Of a stretch of 64,000 nt of DNA, positions 60,808 to 64,000 are shown piece after piece. The stretch is from Methanothrix soehngenii GP6. Lineage in GTDB: Archaea; Halobacteriota; Methanosarcinia; Methanotrichales; Methanotrichaceae. The stretch spans positions 1,488,001 through 1,552,000 of the forward strand of contig NC_015416.1 of the NCBI RefSeq assembly GCF_000204415.1, read 5' to 3'. How positions within the stretch are numbered: the first letter of the stretch is position 1; each line of letters begins with the position of its first letter. The notes under the pieces were generated by a model, which was not told where the DNA came from, searched no databases, and was given only the letters and a program-made list of their open reading frames with translations. Position numbers and translations under genes: made by a program.

Positions 60808-63800
60808 CTAAATAAAAATAGCTTTAAGCATATTCAGCGCCGCTAATTCGGCAGGAAATCGACAGACATCGATGATGGATTGAGAGCACATCTTTTTCCT
60901 TAATTTCTCATCATTTATTAATTTCTCAAGAGCATCAGTGCATGATCGCCTATCTGTCGTATCGATCAAAAATCCATTTATTCCATCCTTTACGAAATCC
61001 TGGCAACCCCCATTTCTCGGAACTATTACCGCAGAGCCACATGCCATTGCTTCTAATGCAGTCAATCCCATTGCCTGATATGTTGAAAAGTCCACGAAGA
61101 TATCGATTTCATTGAATAAATGCGGCATCCATTCTCGTTTTAGCACCCCCATATGATTAATTGGAATATCTCTACAGGGGTTCAATGATAAGAAGTCATC
61201 ATTAGAGCATCCAAAGGTAATGATATTTATTTTATCTCCATATAGTTTTTTGATTTCCTCAAGAATTTCCAAGGTAAAGCGAGGATTTCTGCGTGGAGTC
61301 GATGGCCTAATCATTGCTCCAATAAATATATCATTTGATTTGTGCAATCTTTCTCTTGGTCTGAATAGATCTATATCAACGCTCGGCCCTATAATCTGAC
61401 AGTCAATTCCCATATTCGACATAACCTTATTTTTATTCCAGCTTGTTTTTGTCACATTCTTTATTCTTGGTATCTTCATGTAAGATTCCCACGCCAGATT
61501 GTATTCTCGAGACCCCTTTGGGTAAAAATCTGGTTCAAAGTCCTGAATGTAATATGCCAGGGTAATGTCGCTGCTATTAAGCGATGCAATCCAATATACG
61601 GAATTGTTTATAGTAGCTATAACCGCATCAAAGTCCGCGGCAATTAAAGGGACCTCATTAATGCTCCCATAAATGACAGGAATCCTCAAATCGGGAAAAC
61701 TCTGCTGGAATTTAACTCCATGTTCTGTTAAATTAAACAGGCTTACCCTCACACCCATTTCAATCAAAGCATATGCTTCTTGGATGATGACATAAGCACC
61801 TCCTGTCGGCTCCATTATTGGAAGAATTATCAGCAGACTTTTGCCCTTGAAGAGCTTTTTCCCTTCCTCCAATAACCCGTGCCGATGCCATAGAACATCC
61901 GCTCGGGCTCTAATACCGGCCATTGCTCTATTACCCTTACATTCGGAGACACCCTTAGAGACTTCCTGGATGCCATGTTTGTCGATTAATATTTTGCCTG
62001 CCCGGTCACACAATTTCTTTCTTCTATCATCAGAATAGCTGCGGGATTGCTTATGATAAATGTAAACATCATCGGCAACAGCTAAATGCCATTGCGTTTT
62101 TCTTGCCTGAATACAGTAATCATTCTCCTCACCATAGCCTGCCCCGAAACTATCCTCATCAAAATATCCTATTTGATTTATTAATTCTCTTTTAATTAAA
62201 AGACAAAATCCATTGAGGAATGGTATTTTGGGATAGCAACGACATGAATACTTCCCAATAAGATCAGCCATCATATGGATAGATATATTTTCAGGCAAAT
62301 CATTGGATGCCCAATCGCCGCACGATTCTATTTTCGGGACTGACTGCCATGAAGCGGTATTCGACAATGGGCCGACGATTCCAATTCGTTCATCTGATTC
62401 GGCGCATTCTAGCATTCTATCCAGCCAATCGGCAGAAACGATAGTATCGCTATTTAGCAGGATCACATATTTGCCAGTTGAGTTTCTCAAACCTTGATTT
62501 GCCGCAAAAGTATATCCTCTAGCAACATCATTTCTTAACAAGAAAGCATCGTGATGCAATGCGAAATCCTGCAAGAACGATTTAGTGGTTTCATCGCTTC
62601 CATCATCAACCAAAATCAGTGTATAAATATGTGGAGAATATTTTATTACTGACATCAAGCATGATTTTACATCATCTAATGCATTATGTATGCAGATGAC
62701 GATATCCACATTCTTCTCATAATGTCTCTTCACTTCAAGAGCTATCCCCCAGTTTCTGTGAAAGGAGTGCAATTGAATTAAGAAATCATCCATAACAGTC
62801 TCACGAAAGGTATTTTCTGGGTTTTCAGACTCTTTATGAGCTATGGAACAATAGTATGCATTTCTTGATCGATACTCCTGCAGTAGAGTGCTGAATCCAT
62901 CATTTGCAAGAATCCTCATCGCCTTTAACCCAAGATCATACCATCTCCGGCGCTTGCTTTCATGAGGCAAGGCTCGTTCTATGACACTGTTATTAAATCT
63001 ATTGGTAATTATCCATGAAATGCTCCTCTTAATTTCCGCGATCTCAATATCCAATACATGAGCACGATATCTTGCCAAATGGAGTTGACTGATCAGCTCA
63101 GATTTTTCTTTATTTAGCGACTGGAGTTGACTGATCAGCTCAGATTTTTCTTTATTTTGCGATATTTCGTGCTCATGTAATATCTGGTCAATTCTAAACT
63201 GATGGTAGTAAGAAAATGACAACATAGCATCAGAAATGCTCTCATTGAGTTCCATTTCATCTGCATGCAATTCACAAGTCTTCTTGATAATTATCTCTAG
63301 AGACTTTTTAAATTTATCAGGATCTTTGGTCCGCAAAGAGGAGATCCTATTTTCAATGACATCTCCCGTATAATATTGTATACGCTCGCTCGTTACACTC
63401 CAGATATGACAAGGCTGGCTGGCAAAGGTGAGTCTTCTTATCATATCCCAATCTATGAGTATATCTAGATCCTCATCGTATAAGCCGACCTTATTAAGAA
63501 GGCATCTCCTATGAAGAATACATTTATGATTTATATAATTTTTTAATATGAGCATTGATGGCGACACATCATTTCTAAATTCAAAATATCTATTTATTTC
63601 TCTGCCAAATTCATCTATACATACCTCGTACCAGTCATTATAAATAAAGTCGCACCCCTGATCTATGGCTGCATTTATAAGAACCTCCAGATGCATAGGA
63701 TAAAGAATATCATCATCATCCAGATAGCCGATGAAATCTCCCGAAGAGCGATTAATACCTACATTTAAAGAGTGCGATTTCCCTTTATGATCACTGCATA

Positions 63801-64000
63801 TATATTTAATTCTGCTATCGCTAAATTCATCGATTATATCCTTGATATCTTCGCCACCATCGTTAACCACAATCAGATTCCAATTTTGGTATGTTTGATA
63901 TATCACGCTCTCTATTGCCCTTCGAATCGATCCTCTGCCATTGAACGTGGGCATGATAATATCTATTTTATTTTTTTTCTTTCTTTTTTTATCATGCTTG
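60808..64000 (-). CDS. three-domain glycosyltransferase (GT2-GT2-GT4), N-terminus beyond the window
   Basis: The frame is open to the right edge: upstream of the ATG at 63954 the codons read KHDKKRKKKNKIDII, so the start lies outside. Domain 1 is GT2 (SIRRAIESVIYQTYQNWNLI; DDDDILYP, the DxD). A coiled coil with the doubled segment NKEKSELISQL follows. Domain 2 is GT2 (VDIVICIHNALDDVKSCLMS; LLNSDTIVSADWLD). Domain 3 is GT4-like (GGAYVIIQEAYALIEMGVRV; VDFSTYQAMGLTALEAMACG). Such multidomain enzymes extend cell-surface polysaccharides. It is a partner of the other GT gene downstream. Confidence 0.9.
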   Translation of the reverse strand, partial: KHDKKRKKKNKIDIIMPTFNGRGSIRRAIESVIYQTYQNWNLIVVNDGGEDIKDIIDEFSDSRIKYICSDHKGKSHSLNVGINRSSGDFIGYLDDDDILYPMHLEVLINAAIDQGCDFIYNDWYEVCIDEFGREINRYFEFRNDVSPSMLILKNYINHKCILHRRCLLNKVGLYDEDLDILIDWDMIRRLTFASQPCHIWSVTSERIQYYTGDVIENRISSLRTKDPDKFKKSLEIIIKKTCELHADEMELNESISDAMLSFSYYHQFRIDQILHEHEISQNKEKSELISQLQSLNKEKSELISQLHLARYRAHVLDIEIAEIKRSISWIITNRFNNSVIERALPHESKRRRWYDLGLKAMRILANDGFSTLLQEYRSRNAYYCSIAHKESENPENTFRETVMDDFLIQLHSFHRNWGIALEVKRHYEKNVDIVICIHNALDDVKSCLMSVIKYSPHIYTLILVDDGSDETTKSFLQDFALHHDAFLLRNDVARGYTFAANQGLRNSTGKYVILLNSDTIVSADWLDRMLECAESDERIGIVGPLSNTASWQSVPKIESCGDWASNDLPENISIHMMADLIGKYSCRCYPKIPFLNGFCLLIKRELINQIGYFDEDSFGAGYGEENDYCIQARKTQWHLAVADDVYIYHKQSRSYSDDRRKKLCDRAGKILIDKHGIQEVSKGVSECKGNRAMAGIRARADVLWHRHGLLEEGKKLFKGKSLLIILPIMEPTGGAYVIIQEAYALIEMGVRVSLFNLTEHGVKFQQSFPDLRIPVIYGSINEVPLIAADFDAVIATINNSVYWIASLNSSDITLAYYIQDFEPDFYPKGSREYNLAWESYMKIPRIKNVTKTSWNKNKVMSNMGIDCQIIGPSVDIDLFRPRERLHKSNDIFIGAMIRPSTPRRNPRFTLEILEEIKKLYGDKINIITFGCSNDDFLSLNPCRDIPINHMGVLKREWMPHLFNEIDIFVDFSTYQAMGLTALEAMACGSAVIVPRNGGCQDFVKDGINGFLIDTTDRRSCTDALEKLINDEKLRKKMCSQSIIDVCRFPAELAALNMLKAIFI
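63085..63157. repeat. tandem direct repeat inside the glycosyltransferase
   Basis: A block of about 33 bases beginning GAGTTGACTGATCAGCTCAG and continuing to ATTTTTCTTTATTT occurs twice, coding the duplicated coiled-coil segment. Confidence 0.7.

Noticed and set aside
1-64000. CRISPR array, tRNA or rRNA genes
   Set aside because: No regularly spaced repeats and no T-loop or rRNA-like sequence were seen; the tandem repeats at 29.7-30.9 kb are coding TPR units.

Overview
The window looks like chromosomal DNA of a methanogenic euryarchaeon, most likely a Methanothrix (Methanosaeta)-like member of the Methanosarcinales. This is inferred from gene content, not from a marker gene. The pointers are a two-gene SufC-SufB Fe-S system, a CbiMNQO cobalt importer, LarB, an EndoQ-type repair nuclease ending in a PCNA-binding motif, COG1361-type secreted proteins, many Sel1-free classical TPR proteins, archaeal TATA boxes about 25 bases upstream of leaderless starts, and a heavy load of IS elements and toxin-antitoxin genes. 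No tRNA, rRNA or CRISPR array was seen.

Layout. (1) 1-7 kb is AT-rich and full of insertion sequences: a partial IS4/IS1634-type transposase, an ISAzo13 element, and an IS1-family element with an 8-bp target duplication. The last two damage one host gene whose C-terminal half carries a HEPN-like R-N-x3-H motif. A CHAT-domain (caspase-like) gene follows it, so this may be a broken defence pair. (2) 7-14.5 kb is a patchwork of small cassettes: orphan HicB, secreted HtrA-like protease with TPRs, VapBC, nicotinamidase-like hydrolase, secreted peroxiredoxin and a RelE-type pair. They are separated by at least six copies of a GC-rich repeat and by decayed gene copies. (3) 14.6-24.4 kb is ordinary chromosome: P-type ATPase, SnoaL-like protein, secreted TPR protein, SufBC, an unknown gene with lysA, and a mechanosensitive-type membrane protein. 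(4) 24.5-31.3 kb is accessory: an AT-rich two-gene unit with a tandem Rossmann-like protein (possible new sensor system), an IS630 element sitting exactly in a stop codon, and a metallo-beta-lactamase/beta-CASP nuclease gene that has been split by a TPR gene and also deleted internally.

(5) 31.3-36.3 kb is a probable membrane operon: RND permease, COG1361 secreted partner, RDD protein, NapH-like polyferredoxin, cupin. A palindrome-rich intergenic region follows. (6) 36.9-41.6 kb holds three different cation antiporters side by side. (7) 41.7-42.9 kb is a TnpB-only IS605-type element. (8) 43-46.7 kb contains a radical SAM enzyme, a type II restriction-modification locus with a small putative regulator that is easily missed, and an ICMT-like methyltransferase. 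(9) 47-58.7 kb contains secreted proteins, trpBA, xseAB, cbiMNQO, larB, EndoQ. (10) 58.7-64 kb is the start of a surface polysaccharide locus with two large multidomain glycosyltransferases; the second runs off the right edge.

Limits: all assignments come from reading motifs and spacing by eye. No database search or structure prediction was run.
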